From JAPOUP01 sp965203605 (GTDB lineage Bacteria > Pseudomonadota > Alphaproteobacteria > Rhodobacterales > Rhodobacteraceae), in the NCBI GenBank assembly GCA_965203605.1, contig OZ241902.1, positions 2,170,001-2,234,000 on the forward strand: a stretch of DNA of 64,000 nt, written 5' to 3'. The notes beneath the pieces were generated by a model, which did no database searches, was not told where the DNA came from, and was given only the letters and a program-made list of their open reading frames with translations. The position numbers and the translations under genes are program-made. Of this stretch, positions 47,806 to 58,023 are shown piece by piece; within the stretch, counting starts at the first letter, position 1, and the number at the start of each line of letters is the position of its first letter.

Positions 47806-48233
47806 CGCGCTATCTTCTCGACACCAACATCATCAGCAATGTCGTCAAGCCGCAGCCTTCTGAAGCGCTGCTTGCCTGGTGGGCCGAGCAACTAGATGAG
47901 GATCTATTCATCTCCTCCCTGACTGTCGCGGAAATCCGACGCGGCATCCTCGAAAGGCCACGCGGCAAAAAGCGAGATGCGCTCGACGCCTGGTTCACCG
48001 GAACGGAGGGGCCGCAGGCCTTGTTTGCTGGGCGTGTTCTGGCCTTTGACGTCAAGGCCGGTCTGATCTGGGCGAGACTCATGGCGGACGGAAAGGCCGC
48101 GGGCCGTCCACGCAGCAGTCTCGACATGATCGTGGCTGCCGTCGCTGGCGCCAATGATTGCGTAGTCGTTACAGACAACGAAAAGGACTTCGTCGGCATC
48201 AAGTTCATCAATCCAATGCGGCTAGCGGAGTGA
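47802..48233 (+). CDS. VapC-like PIN-domain ribonuclease toxin
   Basis: The 143-residue toxin has all four PIN acidic positions: Asp in YLLDTNIIS, Glu in SSLTVAEIRRG, Asp in SSLDMIVAAVA and Asp in VVTDNEKDF. These coordinate Mg for RNA cleavage. Translation begins at GTG 47802, overlapping the antitoxin stop. The pair is intact and may stabilise the surrounding island. Unlike the other toxin-antitoxin genes in this window, it shows no lesion. Confidence 0.92.
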   Translation: MTRYLLDTNIISNVVKPQPSEALLAWWAEQLDEDLFISSLTVAEIRRGILERPRGKKRDALDAWFTGTEGPQALFAGRVLAFDVKAGLIWARLMADGKAAGRPRSSLDMIVAAVAGANDCVVVTDNEKDFVGIKFINPMRLAE

Positions 48234-48265
48234 GATGACGGTGATAGATCGCACGGGAGAGCGCC

Positions 48266-48712
48266 ATGGCTGAAACTCAAATCGAGTGGACCGACGCTAC
48301 TTGGAATCTGGTGGCCGGATGTTCAGTCGTCACGGCTGGTTGCACACATTGTCATGCCATGGAGATGGCGAAACGCCTGGAGGCTATGGGCATTGAGAAG
48401 TAGGCCGACCTTACTCGCAAGACAGGACGGCGCACGGTCTGGAATGGTGTCGTGCGCGAGGATCGTACTGCGCTTGTTTTTCCTCGAAGCTGGCGAAAGC
48501 CCCGAAAAATTTGCGTCAATTCCATGAGCGACCTGTTTCATGAGCAGGTCAGCGACGACTTCATCCTCGACGTCTGGGAGGTCATGCGCAAGAGACCGCG
48601 CCACAATTATCAAATCCTGACCAAGCGGCCGGAGCGCATGGCGGCGCTGGCCCGCGCGGCACTCCGGCCCGTGTCGATCAACTGGAAGCACCGGCCGGAC
48701 CGCAAGCGTTGA
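48266..48712 (+). pseudogene. DUF5131 (phage Gp37/Gp68-like) protein, nonsense-mutated and truncated
   Basis: From ATG 48266 the frame reads MAETQIEWTDATWNLVAGCS, then CTHCHAMEMAKRLEAMG. A TAG at 48401-48403 stops it where a Tyr would be expected. The same frame continues with WNGVVREDRTALVFP, KICVNSMSDLFH and YQILTKRPERMAAL, all family motifs, and then ends early (normal length is about 250). The Cys pair near the start resembles a metal or Fe-S site in this family. It belongs to the same mobile island as the recombinase. Confidence 0.82.
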
Positions 48713-49182
48713 CAGTGAGCACTGAAAGCGCGTTCCGACTATGGCAAAATGAGACCCGCCGAAACAGCGATCCGGTCATTCGAGACAAGATCAGTCGATG
48801 CCGTCGCGCAGAGCGCCATTATGGCGATCTGGATGAACAGTGAGGTGGCGCATCGAACCGTTGCTGGAAGAACTATGCTGCGCAGCTTCCGGGAAGCCGC
48901 ATCATCGAATCCCGCTCGACCACGTAGTGAATCCGTCCATGAGCACGGCCGACTTCAATAGCGCAGTCGCCGCTTATCTCGAATTCCGGCACCATTCGAT
49001 ATAATCCCCAAATTTTTGGCCGATTTCAAAACGCCAATTCCATCGGATCAAAATCCATATGGATTTTGGTCTGCTGATCTTGCGTACCCCGTCACATCGG
49101 GAGTCTTCCCGAGTATCAGACAACCGGTTGCCACCGATTGGCTTGAAGCCTAAACACACGGAGCAAATCGACGGCGTGGCTT
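48713..49182. other. Gene-poor junction between the island and the housekeeping block
   Basis: No recognisable gene. It is probably the right border of the recombinase/VapBC island. No direct repeats matching the left side were identified by eye. Confidence 0.35.
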
Positions 49183-49464
49183 ATGCGACAGGCAATCTTG
49201 TGCGGACTCCTTCCGATCTGGCTTTGTGCTTGCGAAGCCTTTCCACAGCTTGACGCGGCAATTACGGACGAGGCCAGGAACGCCGACTATCCTGAACTGG
49301 TTCCTTCGTCCCAGCTGCAGGCATACGGAAATAGAGGGCGCGAACCAGCAACAACAGGCAGCGGTCAACAGAAGGAATGGAATGGCAACGATCTGGCAGC
49401 ACGAGTGCGGCGCCTCCTTGAACGTGGAGATGCACTTAGGCAACTGATGCACAACGACGGCTGA
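49183..49464 (+). CDS. Small putative lipoprotein upstream of hom
   Basis: This 93-residue protein begins MRQAILCGLLPIWLCACEAF, a short signal peptide with a lipobox-like LCAC (Cys 17), suggesting lipidation and membrane anchoring. The rest is hydrophilic, with a helical end LAARVRRLLERGDALRQLM. A comparable small lipoprotein precedes homoserine dehydrogenase in many Rhodobacterales genomes as I recall them. No function is known. The start at ATG 49183 has a weak ribosome-binding site. Confidence 0.65.
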   Translation: MRQAILCGLLPIWLCACEAFPQLDAAITDEARNADYPELVPSSQLQAYGNRGREPATTGSGQQKEWNGNDLAARVRRLLERGDALRQLMHNDG

Positions 49465-49575
49465 GCCCAAATCCAAGAGAGCGGACAGCCGACCTCATGC
49501 AATATGTGTGGTTGAGGCCAGAATTCAAAGCCGCTAACTGAACCGCAGCCATTGTCCCGCCAAAAGGAGAGCCAA

Positions 49576-50862
49576 ATGACCACTCCGCTTCGTCTGGGCA
49601 TAGCCGGACTTGGCACCGTCGGCACGGGTGTGGTGAAGATCATCCAGCGTCAGGCAGACCTTCTGGCCTTACGCACTGGACGGCCCATAGAAATTGCCGC
49701 TGTCTGCGCCCGAGACCGCACCAAGGAACGGGGCATTCGACTGGACGAATACGAATGGGAGACCAACCCAGTCACTCTAGCAAGACGGAACGACATCGAT
49801 GTTTTCGTCGAGTTGATTGGGGGGGCTGACGGCCCGGCAAGGATGGCCGCTGAGGCAGCTATCTCCAGCGGCCATGACGTTGTCACTGCCAACAAAGCAA
49901 TGCTCGCGCACGGAGGTCAATTCCTTGCCGAATCAGCTGAGGCCGAAGGAGCTGCCCTGCGGTTCGAGGCGGCAGTGGCAGGTGGAATCCCTGTCGTGAA
50001 GACTCTGACAGAGGCACTGGCCGGTAATCGGATCGCACGCGTTATGGGCGTCATGAACGGAACCTGCAACTACATCCTCACCCGGATGCAGGACGCAGGT
50101 CTTACTTACGAAGAGGCATTTTCTGAGGCTGATGGCCTGGGATATCTTGAAGCGGACCCGAATTTGGATGTCGGCGGCATCGACGCTGGACACAAGCTGG
50201 CGCTTCTCTCAGCGATCGCATTTGGCACCCAAGTTGATTTTGACGGCGTGGAACTGGAGGGAATCTCTCGGATAACGATTGAGGACATTCACCAGAGCGC
50301 CGACATGGGGTTTCGCATCAAATTACTGGGCGTGGCGCAGATTACTGAGAGAGGGCTGGAACAACGCATGTCGCCATGCCTCGTTCCTGCTGGCAGCCCT
50401 CTCGGCCAACTTGAGGGCGGCACCAACATGGTGGTTCTGGAGGGCGACAGCGTTGGCCAGATAGTGTTGCGAGGTGCTGGCGCAGGTTCGGGGCCAACAG
50501 CGAGCTCGGTTATGTCTGACATTGTCGATCTTGCACGCGGAATTCGCATACCCACCTTCGGACAGTCGGCGCACTCACTGAGAAGGGTTCCGACCGCGAA
50601 ATCCGCCGTAGCAGCGCCCTATTATCTGAGAATGCAGCTGCAGGACCGACCCGGGGCGTTGGCGAGGGTTGCGGCTGTGCTTGGCGATGCCTCCGTTTCG
50701 ATCGACCGTATGCGGCAGTATCGCCACGATGCAGCTACCGCACCCGTGCTCTTTGTTACCCACAGGACCACTCAGGAGGCATTGGACACAGCTCTGGCAG
50801 GAATGGCATCCACTGGAGTTGTCGAAGGCACCCCGATGGCCATTCGGATCGAAGAGGTCTGA
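49576..50862 (+). CDS. hom: Homoserine dehydrogenase
   Basis: The 428-residue enzyme reduces aspartate semialdehyde to homoserine for threonine and methionine synthesis. The NAD(P) motif GIAGLGTVGTGVV lies at the start. The catalytic domain shows VTANKAML, FEAAVAGGIPVVKTL, VMNGTCNYIL and EADPNLDVGGIDAGHK (catalytic Lys). The C-terminal ACT domain begins YYLRMQLQDRPGALARVAAV, which normally binds threonine for feedback control. AAAGGAGAG precedes ATG 49576. It heads the conserved hom-glpX-recJ order. Confidence 0.96.
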   Translation: MTTPLRLGIAGLGTVGTGVVKIIQRQADLLALRTGRPIEIAAVCARDRTKERGIRLDEYEWETNPVTLARRNDIDVFVELIGGADGPARMAAEAAISSGHDVVTANKAMLAHGGQFLAESAEAEGAALRFEAAVAGGIPVVKTLTEALAGNRIARVMGVMNGTCNYILTRMQDAGLTYEEAFSEADGLGYLEADPNLDVGGIDAGHKLALLSAIAFGTQVDFDGVELEGISRITIEDIHQSADMGFRIKLLGVAQITERGLEQRMSPCLVPAGSPLGQLEGGTNMVVLEGDSVGQIVLRGAGAGSGPTASSVMSDIVDLARGIRIPTFGQSAHSLRRVPTAKSAVAAPYYLRMQLQDRPGALARVAAVLGDASVSIDRMRQYRHDAATAPVLFVTHRTTQEALDTALAGMASTGVVEGTPMAIRIEEV

Positions 50863-51690
50863 ATGACCGCCGCTTTGAAGAACCTGTTTGTACTTCGTTG
50901 TGGGGTGACGGACCCTGCTTCAGAACAATGAACTGCCTATCGCCTACGGCACGAAAGTCTATCGAAATGATACATCGAGCACGACGGGGTTCATTCCCAA
51001 CCACCAACTGAGCAAAGGACTCCATGGCCGACGGACGCGTGGAGCGGGTCGACCGACAACCCTGCAGGCGTCTCGTTCTTTGGGACACGCGCGGCCTGTC
51101 TTCGGATGTGAACCGATTGACTGTAGGGCGCACAAGCTCGCTATTTCACAAAACTGCGATGCGCCACATGGACACAAATTATGCGACGCCAGGTTCGACG
51201 CTTTGTCGGGCGCATCCCGGAGCAACACGATTGACGTCAAAAAAGAACTGAATGCAGCGGTCGACCATCGATTGGCTGCGCGAAACAGATCCTGCGCACC
51301 TATGGTTTGGGATTCGCGGCAACCGTTTCGAAACCTGATCCGGCTCAACCAGCCTCCCATTCGCGATCCATCAGTTTGTGAATTGCGGCTGGCTTCGGGT
51401 TGATGCCAGCATCCGATGGACGGACTCCGCACAGCCGTGTCGTGGATAATGATCGTGGCTCCAGACCGCGGCAGCGTGAACTTCATCGGCAAGCCGGCGA
51501 CACGTGCAACGAGAGACGCCAGAACCGCATCGACACTCTTCCCTGTTCGCTTACCTTGCTGTCCCAGCCGCGTGGCTGCGGTAAATTCGACAACCAAATC
51601 TCCGCAACTGTCATGTCATGCCCTTTGCATGGACAGAACCCGCCGCTATTAGGGTTTCAAAGTGGTCGCAGCCTCAAGGGAATGGCAATC
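50863..51690. other. Unusually long hom-glpX spacer, no recognisable gene
   Basis: In related genomes these genes are, to my knowledge, close together. Here 828 bp intervene. Open frames on both strands (such as 51597 down to 50959) have no recognisable motifs and may be debris of an insertion. A ribosome-binding AAGGG lies at the end for glpX. Confidence 0.35.
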
Positions 51691-52665
51691 ATGCAAAGTC
51701 AGGTGCCAGACGTCATATTCCATGATCGCATGCTTTCGCTCGGCCTTGCCCGTGTCACCGAGGCGGCAGCCATGGCATCGGCACGTCTAGTTGGTCGTGG
51801 AGATGAAATGGCCGCCGACCAAGCCGCTGTTACCGCGATGCGCAGGCAGCTTAACCTGCTGGACATCCGGGGCGTTGTCGTGATCGGTGAAGGCGAACGC
51901 GACGACGCACCGATGCTCTATATCGGTGAGGAGGTTGGCACCGGCAAAGGTCCAGAAGTCGATATCGCGTTGGATCCACTCGAAGGCACGACTTTGACTG
52001 CCAAGGACATGCCCAATGCCCTAACGGTCATCGCCATGGCACCTCGTGGAACGCTCCTTCATGCACCTGATGTCTATATGGACAAGTTAGCGGTCGGGCC
52101 CGGATTTCCGAAAGATGTGATCAGTCTTGAAATGTCCCCCGCCGAGAGAGTGAACACGCTTGCAGTTGTGCGCGGCTGCGCTCCCGAGGACATCACGGTC
52201 TGCGTTCTGGAACGTCCACGACATGAAGGCATGATCGCCGAACTACGACACACCGGAGCCGCGATTCGGTTGATCACCGACGGAGACGTCGCGGGGATCA
52301 TCCATTGCGCGGAGTCTCACCTGACTGGAATCGACATGTACATGGGTGCGGGAGGAGCCCCGGAGGGCGTGCTGGCCGCGTCCGCACTAAAATGCATGGG
52401 CGGACAGATGTGGGGAAGGCTGCTGTTCCGCACTTCAGATGAGCGCAGACGGGCCGTAAATGCGGGAATCACCGATCTGGACCGAGTATATTCCCGCGAC
52501 GACATGGTTACCCAAGACGTGATTTTCTCGGCGACCGGAGTGACCGATGGTTCAGTTGTCAGCGGCATGAAGCGTCAACCTGGATTTCTGGAAACAGAGA
52601 CACTGCTTATGCGTTCGAAGACCGGTTCGGTCCGTCGGATGCTCTACAGAAATCCCACTGGATAG
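51691..52665 (+). CDS. glpX: Class II fructose-1,6-bisphosphatase GlpX
   Basis: The 324-residue enzyme hydrolyses fructose-1,6-bisphosphate in gluconeogenesis. Metal and phosphate residues are visible in VVVIGEGERDDAPM (about 62-75) and in IALDPLEGTT (about 92-101). The substrate lobe contains GAGGAPEGVLAASALKC. ATG at 51691 is chosen; ATG 51682 is too close to AAGGG. It lies between hom and recJ. Confidence 0.95.
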   Translation: MQSQVPDVIFHDRMLSLGLARVTEAAAMASARLVGRGDEMAADQAAVTAMRRQLNLLDIRGVVVIGEGERDDAPMLYIGEEVGTGKGPEVDIALDPLEGTTLTAKDMPNALTVIAMAPRGTLLHAPDVYMDKLAVGPGFPKDVISLEMSPAERVNTLAVVRGCAPEDITVCVLERPRHEGMIAELRHTGAAIRLITDGDVAGIIHCAESHLTGIDMYMGAGGAPEGVLAASALKCMGGQMWGRLLFRTSDERRRAVNAGITDLDRVYSRDDMVTQDVIFSATGVTDGSVVSGMKRQPGFLETETLLMRSKTGSVRRMLYRNPTG

Positions 52666-53175
52666 ATCCTTGGACCCGTCGTCCAGAATCCTGCTGAGCG
52701 GGTTAGGTGGTCAAAGACCGGGCACGATTGGCTGGCGACTGCGCGTGAACGCAGGCCCAATCCGATCAATTGCATTCCACGCCGTCCCTGCGGCAAACAG
52801 GAAACATTTCGAGAAATGCAAACAATCGACACCTGACTCTGCGACCCGACAGCTGCGTCATCCACCCTGCGGTGCACCTCAATCGGGGGGCACGGATAGA
52901 TACGCCTCTGCAGATTGCGATTACAGCGTCCTTCCTCGAATTCGCAACGAGGGCCCCTGCACTGATGATACCGACTGCCATCCCACCGTCCAGAGAACCC
53001 AAAGGAACCTGAATTCCCATGCCGGAACTCAGTGTGCCATCCCATACGAAGCTACAACTGGAAGCGGAAACGCACTCGGGAAGACCCCGAAGCTTCCCCA
53101 AACGGGTCTCTGCTCAGGATGTATGAAGCCCCAATCCTGGAGTGCTCTGTGCAAACCGCCAATCTGGCTTGTCCC
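52666..53175. other. glpX-recJ spacer
   Basis: A minus-strand frame (53101 down to 52766) includes LDGGMAVGIISAGALVANSR, which looks protein-like but lacks a recognisable family or context. It may be the residue of a lost gene. No terminator stem is evident after glpX. Confidence 0.35.
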
Positions 53176-54921
53176 ATGACTGCGTATCTGGGAGTCGATT
53201 CCTCTCTGACCGGTCGGTGCTGGACCGGCCCTTCAATCGAACTGGAACGGAGCAGTGCAGCCATGGAACAGGCGACCGGGTTACCCCCGGGTGTCTGCGC
53301 AATTCTTGCACGACGGGGAGTGACGACACAGGAAGCCGAGCACTTCCTCCTGCCCAGGTTACGCGACCTACTGCCTGACCCATTGACACTACGCGACATG
53401 GATATCGCGGCCGACAGGTTGATTGCGGCGGTCGACAGGCGTGAACGTATTGCGATCTTTGCTGACTACGACGTGGATGGCGGCGCGTCTGCGGCTCTCT
53501 TGATTTCATGGCTTCGCAAACTCGGCAGTGGGGCCACTCTCTATGTCCCTGACCGCATAGATGAGGGATATGGCCTGAATGTGCCTGCCATTCAGACTCT
53601 TGCTCAGGACCACGACGTCATCATTTGCGTCGATTGCGGCACGTTATCCCATGAACCGATCTCGGCGGCGGCAGATACAGATGTTCTGGTCATCGACCAC
53701 CATCTAGGACTTGAAACCCTTCCACCTGCACTTGCAGTGGTGAATCCGAACCGGCAGGACGAATCTGGAGAACTGACATATCTCTGCGCGGCAGGTGTGA
53801 CGTTCCTGCTTCTGGTCGAAGTCAACCGACGACTACGCAGGCAAGGCGCTTCGGAGCCTGATCTCATTGAATTCCTTGATCTTGTCGCACTTGCCACGGT
53901 CGCGGATGTGGTGCCGCTTGTAGGTGTCAATCGGGCATTTGTGAGACAGGGACTGAGGGTCATGGCAGCCCGTCGGCGCCCCGGCCTGGTGGCACTCGCG
54001 GATATAGCAGGAATGGATTCCGCACCTAATCCCTATCATCTGGGCTTCCTGATCGGTCCTCGCATCAACGCTGGTGGCCGCATCGGAAAGGCCGATCTTG
54101 GCGCACGGGTACTGTCGACCGATGACCCGCATGAAGCCGCCGCGCTTGCCGGGCGGCTGGACCTGCTTAACTCCACACGTCGCGAAATTCAGGATCGCGT
54201 GTTTTCGGCGGCACTTGAACAGGCAACCCAGCGGGGGCTCGACGGTCCACTTGTCTGGGCCGCGGGCGACGGGTGGCACCCAGGGGTTGCGGGGATCGTG
54301 GCATCGCACCTTCAGGAAAGGGCAAACCGACCCGCGATCGTCATCGGATTTGACGGGGATTCAGGTAAGGGTTCCGGTCGTTCAGTCAACGGAATTGACC
54401 TCGGCGTGGCAGTGCAGAGAGCGGTATCCGAGGGATTGCTTCTGAAGGGTGGCGGTCACCGGATGGCAGCAGGCCTGACTGTTGCGCGGAGTCAACTCGA
54501 CGAAGCGATGGGTCGGCTCGGGGAGCTGTTGGAAAGGCAGGGCGCCGCAGGATTTGGCCCAAGGGCTTTGGTTCTGGACGGGATGCTGATGCCAGGTGGC
54601 GCCTCTGTGGAACTGATCGAACAGATCGAGGACGCGGGTCCATTCGGGGCAGGAGCGCCCGCGCCCCGTTTCGCGTTTCCTTCTGTCCAAATCTCCTTTG
54701 CGCGGCGGGTCGGGGACAGGCATCTCAAGCTCAGGGCCACCGACGCGCTTGGAGCCTCTGTAGAAGCGATCGGATTTGGCGCCTACGACAGCGAGATCGG
54801 TCCTGCTCTGGAGGGCCACGGAGGTGCTCCGTTCCATTTGGCGGGGCGTCTCGAGATCAATTCCTGGCAGGGGCGCCAGATTGCCCAGCTGCGGCTGGAA
54901 GACGCCGCTCCCGCCGGTTGA
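53176..54921 (+). CDS. recJ: Single-stranded-DNA-specific exonuclease RecJ
   Basis: The 581-residue exonuclease acts 5' to 3' on single-stranded DNA in recombination and mismatch repair. DHH-family motifs are present: FADYDVDGGASAA (about 95-107), ICVDCGTLSHEPI, VIDHHLG, then LATVADVVPL. The DHHA1 segment shows GRSVNGIDLGVAV and GGGHRMAAGLTV. The C-terminal OB-like domain follows. ATG at 53176 (MTAYLGVDSSL) is the normal family start; the longer frame from 53032 is not. It is intact. Confidence 0.95.
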   Translation: MTAYLGVDSSLTGRCWTGPSIELERSSAAMEQATGLPPGVCAILARRGVTTQEAEHFLLPRLRDLLPDPLTLRDMDIAADRLIAAVDRRERIAIFADYDVDGGASAALLISWLRKLGSGATLYVPDRIDEGYGLNVPAIQTLAQDHDVIICVDCGTLSHEPISAAADTDVLVIDHHLGLETLPPALAVVNPNRQDESGELTYLCAAGVTFLLLVEVNRRLRRQGASEPDLIEFLDLVALATVADVVPLVGVNRAFVRQGLRVMAARRRPGLVALADIAGMDSAPNPYHLGFLIGPRINAGGRIGKADLGARVLSTDDPHEAAALAGRLDLLNSTRREIQDRVFSAALEQATQRGLDGPLVWAAGDGWHPGVAGIVASHLQERANRPAIVIGFDGDSGKGSGRSVNGIDLGVAVQRAVSEGLLLKGGGHRMAAGLTVARSQLDEAMGRLGELLERQGAAGFGPRALVLDGMLMPGGASVELIEQIEDAGPFGAGAPAPRFAFPSVQISFARRVGDRHLKLRATDALGASVEAIGFGAYDSEIGPALEGHGGAPFHLAGRLEINSWQGRQIAQLRLEDAAPAG

Positions 54922-54997
54922 AATTTCACATCGGTCGGGGCACATTGGACTTGCAATCCCTAGAACCATGCGTAAACAGGTTCGCACACTTTGCGAT

Positions 54998-55072
54998 GGC
55001 CCGTTCGTCTATCGGTTAGGACGCCAGGTTTTCAACCTGGAAAGAGGGGTTCGATTCCCCTACGGGCTGCCA
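54998..55072 (+). tRNA. tRNA-Glu (anticodon TTC)
   Basis: A full cloverleaf is present. The acceptor GGCCCGT pairs with ACGGGCT (one G-U), the anticodon stem CCAGG/CCTGG carries loop TTTTCAA, and the T-arm is AGGGG-TTCGATT-CCCCT. The 3' CCA is encoded. It lies 76 bp after recJ on the same strand. Confidence 0.97.
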
Positions 55073-55192
55073 ATCCCTTTCCGCACCCTATCGGCTTGAA
55101 GATGTGAATGGATCAACGTCCATTTGTGCCCTCACCTCCATTTAGGAGTGCCGCTCGTTGCGGCAACAGGAAACAGGCGCGGATTCCGCCGT

Positions 55193-57613
55193 TCAGACCG
55201 TGCGACCGGAGGTGCGCATTGCAAGCCCGCCCGGATCGTATGGCGACGGGTCGATCACGCATGCGGACCTCTCGACCCCGACTATATGGGTCGTGACTTC
55301 GGTGCCTGTCTTGGCAACCGACCGGTCCAGAAGCGCCATAGCCAGGGATTTGCCGACCGTATGACCAAAGCCGCCTGAAGTGACGAATCCGATCCGTCGA
55401 CCATTTTTCCAGACGGGCTCAAATCCGCTGGCATCGGCGTCGTCCGATTCGACTTCAAGCGTGACCAGGAGCTGCGATGGGCCGTCACCACTCCGCTCAC
55501 GCAAAGCAGCTTCCCGACCAACAAATTCACCCTTGTCCCATGCGATCCAGCGATCCAACCCCGTCATGCCGGGCGTATATCCTTGCGTGAATTCCGTTGA
55601 CCAGATGCCGAAGCTCTTTTCGAGCCGCAAGGAGAGTATCGCGTTGAAGCCGATCTCACGCATGCCAAGGTTGGCCCCCGCTTCCAGCAACACCTTCCGC
55701 AACGCGATGTGCTCCGCCGCTCCGCAGTGTATTTCGAAGCCCATTTCGCCAGCCACAGAAATCCGTCCGACCCTGGTACGCACCAGACCAATATCAAACC
55801 TGCCACAGCCCATGAAGGGGAGGTCCGCAAGCGGGCCATCCGACAGCTTTTCAAGCACCTGCAGGGAATTTGGGCCCGAGACCGAAAATCCCACCACTTC
55901 ATCCGAAATATCGCGAAGCCCAACTCCGTCCCGCATGCAATCCGCGAACCAGCGCATATGCCATTCCCGCAGGTAGTAGCTGCCCATGACCCACCATGTG
56001 CCATCGCCCCAGTTGAATACAGTCAGGTCTCCCTTGAGCTTGCCGCTTTGGCTTAACATGGGGGCAAGCCGCGCCCGCCCGGACCCTGGAAGCCGCGAAG
56101 CCATGACTCGGTCCAGCCAATCCTCCGCAGCCGGACCACTGACCTCGAACCGGGAAAACCCGGAGATATCCAGTAACCCGACGGCTTCACGCACGGCCCT
56201 GCATTCATCAGCCACGATCGGAAATGCATTTGACCGCTTAAGTGTCGGGATCTCCTCGAATCCCTCTGGCGCGAAATAGAGAGGCAGTTCCAGACCGTAG
56301 CTGGCTCCCCAGCGGGCACCTGCCGCTGTCATTTCGGAATGGGCCGGGGCCATCCGCAATGGTCGGCCCGCCGGAAGTTGCTCGTTGGGATACGTCATCA
56401 CGAAACGACGGGAATAGAATTGTCCGGTGGTTTCCCTGATGAACTGTCTGTTGCCCGCGTAATCGCCGTAACGGGCTACGTCCATACCGAAAACGTCGGC
56501 CTCCGGCTCGCCGTAGATCATCCATTCCGCCAACGATTTGCCAACGCCTCCCCCCTGCAGGAACCCTGCCATCACAGCGCAGGCGCACCAATAGCCAGGT
56601 TTGCCGCGAACCGGTCCAACCAGCGGGTTACCGTCGGGAGAAAAGGTGAACGCACCATTGACCCATGTCTTTATGCCAGTTCGCTGAAGAACCGGATAGC
56701 GTTGAAAGCCAAGCGTCAGTTCATGTTCGATACGGTCCGGATCCTCCTGCTGCAATTCCAGACCGTAATGCCATGGTGCGCCGTCCATCATCCAGTGTTG
56801 GTGGTTGATCTCGTAGATACCCAACAACATGCCGTTCTGGTCCTGACGCATATATGTGAACCCTTCCAGATCCACGACCAGGGGCAGTTCCCTGTCCAAC
56901 GCTTTGACCTCCGGTATCGATTCCGTGACAAGGTAGTGATGGTTGAGCGGAGAAACCGGCAGTTCGATGCCGACCATCCGTCCCACCTGCTTTGCCCAGA
57001 GCCCTGCAGCGTTGACGATATGTTCACAGGTTACCGTACCCTTCTCGGTGACCACACGCCAACCATCAGGCTGCTGGTGCAATTCCAGCACCCGGTTGTG
57101 CTCAACGATTTCGGCCCCGAGCTTCTTCGCCGCACCCGCATAGGCATGAACCGTACCCGTTGTGTCGATGTAACCTTCCCGCTCGGCCCACATTCCACCC
57201 AGAATTCCGTCCGTGGAAATCACGGGGCAGTGTTTCCCGGCCTCCTCCGGCGTGATCAGGTGTACATCCTCGATGCCGATCGACTGAAACACCCGGTAGG
57301 CCGATTGCAACCACTCCCAGCGATCCGGCGTGCCTGCGAGCGTCATGCCCCCGGTCATGTGCATTCCAACCGACTGGCCGGATTCCTTCTCTATCTCGGA
57401 CAGCAGGTCGATGGTGTAGGCCTGCAGAGAAGCGATGTTCGGATCGGCGTTCAAGGCGTGAAATCCACCGGCGGCATGCCATGAAGAACCCGCCGTCAAT
57501 ACCGAACGTTCGATCAGGCAAACATCCTTCCACCCAAACCTGGCAAGGTGATAGAGGATCGATGCGCCCACGACACCTCCGCCGATAACCACAACCCTGT
57601 AGTTGGATTTCAC
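55193..57613 (-). CDS. FAD-dependent dimethylglycine/sarcosine dehydrogenase-like enzyme with GcvT folate domain
   Basis: The 806-residue protein has an N-terminal DAO-type FAD domain (VVVIGGGVVGASILYHLA) with SSWHAAGG, the region of the covalent FAD-His in dimethylglycine and sarcosine dehydrogenases. From about residue 430 a GcvT-like aminomethyl-folate domain follows (LLDISGFSRFEVSGP, VAGEMGFEIHC, then FVGREAALRE). Together they oxidatively demethylate an N-methylated amine and pass the C1 unit to tetrahydrofolate. Length and order match the family. ATG 57613 has GGAAAGG-type sequence upstream. It fits the use of creatine, betaine or methylglycine suggested by other genes here. Confidence 0.92.
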   Translation of the reverse strand: MKSNYRVVVIGGGVVGASILYHLARFGWKDVCLIERSVLTAGSSWHAAGGFHALNADPNIASLQAYTIDLLSEIEKESGQSVGMHMTGGMTLAGTPDRWEWLQSAYRVFQSIGIEDVHLITPEEAGKHCPVISTDGILGGMWAEREGYIDTTGTVHAYAGAAKKLGAEIVEHNRVLELHQQPDGWRVVTEKGTVTCEHIVNAAGLWAKQVGRMVGIELPVSPLNHHYLVTESIPEVKALDRELPLVVDLEGFTYMRQDQNGMLLGIYEINHQHWMMDGAPWHYGLELQQEDPDRIEHELTLGFQRYPVLQRTGIKTWVNGAFTFSPDGNPLVGPVRGKPGYWCACAVMAGFLQGGGVGKSLAEWMIYGEPEADVFGMDVARYGDYAGNRQFIRETTGQFYSRRFVMTYPNEQLPAGRPLRMAPAHSEMTAAGARWGASYGLELPLYFAPEGFEEIPTLKRSNAFPIVADECRAVREAVGLLDISGFSRFEVSGPAAEDWLDRVMASRLPGSGRARLAPMLSQSGKLKGDLTVFNWGDGTWWVMGSYYLREWHMRWFADCMRDGVGLRDISDEVVGFSVSGPNSLQVLEKLSDGPLADLPFMGCGRFDIGLVRTRVGRISVAGEMGFEIHCGAAEHIALRKVLLEAGANLGMREIGFNAILSLRLEKSFGIWSTEFTQGYTPGMTGLDRWIAWDKGEFVGREAALRERSGDGPSQLLVTLEVESDDADASGFEPVWKNGRRIGFVTSGGFGHTVGKSLAMALLDRSVAKTGTEVTTHIVGVERSACVIDPSPYDPGGLAMRTSGRTV

Positions 57614-58023
57614 GGCAATTCCTTTCCAGCGACATCTTTTGCCCAGACGCTAATGTGAGTGGACATTCGTGTCTAGACGGAACTTTCCCGTGCGAAAGGG
57701 GCGACCCTCTATCCGGGAGGATCCTGCTGGGATTCCGAGTTCCGATTCCAGACTGCAACCCATAAGTCTTGGATCAACAGAAGCATGGTGATCTGGTTGG
57801 CAATGCGCCTGGCAAGTCATAACAGGAAAGAACCAGATGCTGACCACAGGCGCGGATGATCTCCCTTCTGGATGTGGACGGTGTCCAAATCGCTTCCCTG
57901 CATCCAGCATACCTGCTCGACAGTTTGATCCTACTGCAGGCTTCATTTTCGACGCGCATTGCGATCATCAAGGAAATATGATCGGGTCGAGTAGGATAGC
58001 TTCCGAATTTCCGGGGGACACCA
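57614..58023. promoter_or_regulatory. Divergent region between the amine dehydrogenase and the dead ParDE pair
   Basis: It should contain the promoter of the minus-strand dehydrogenase. No ORF looks real. No confident promoter boxes were marked. Confidence 0.3.

Noticed and set aside
56339..57484. 381-codon plus-strand frame inside the amine dehydrogenase
   Set aside because: Antisense shadow of a well-conserved FAD/GcvT protein.
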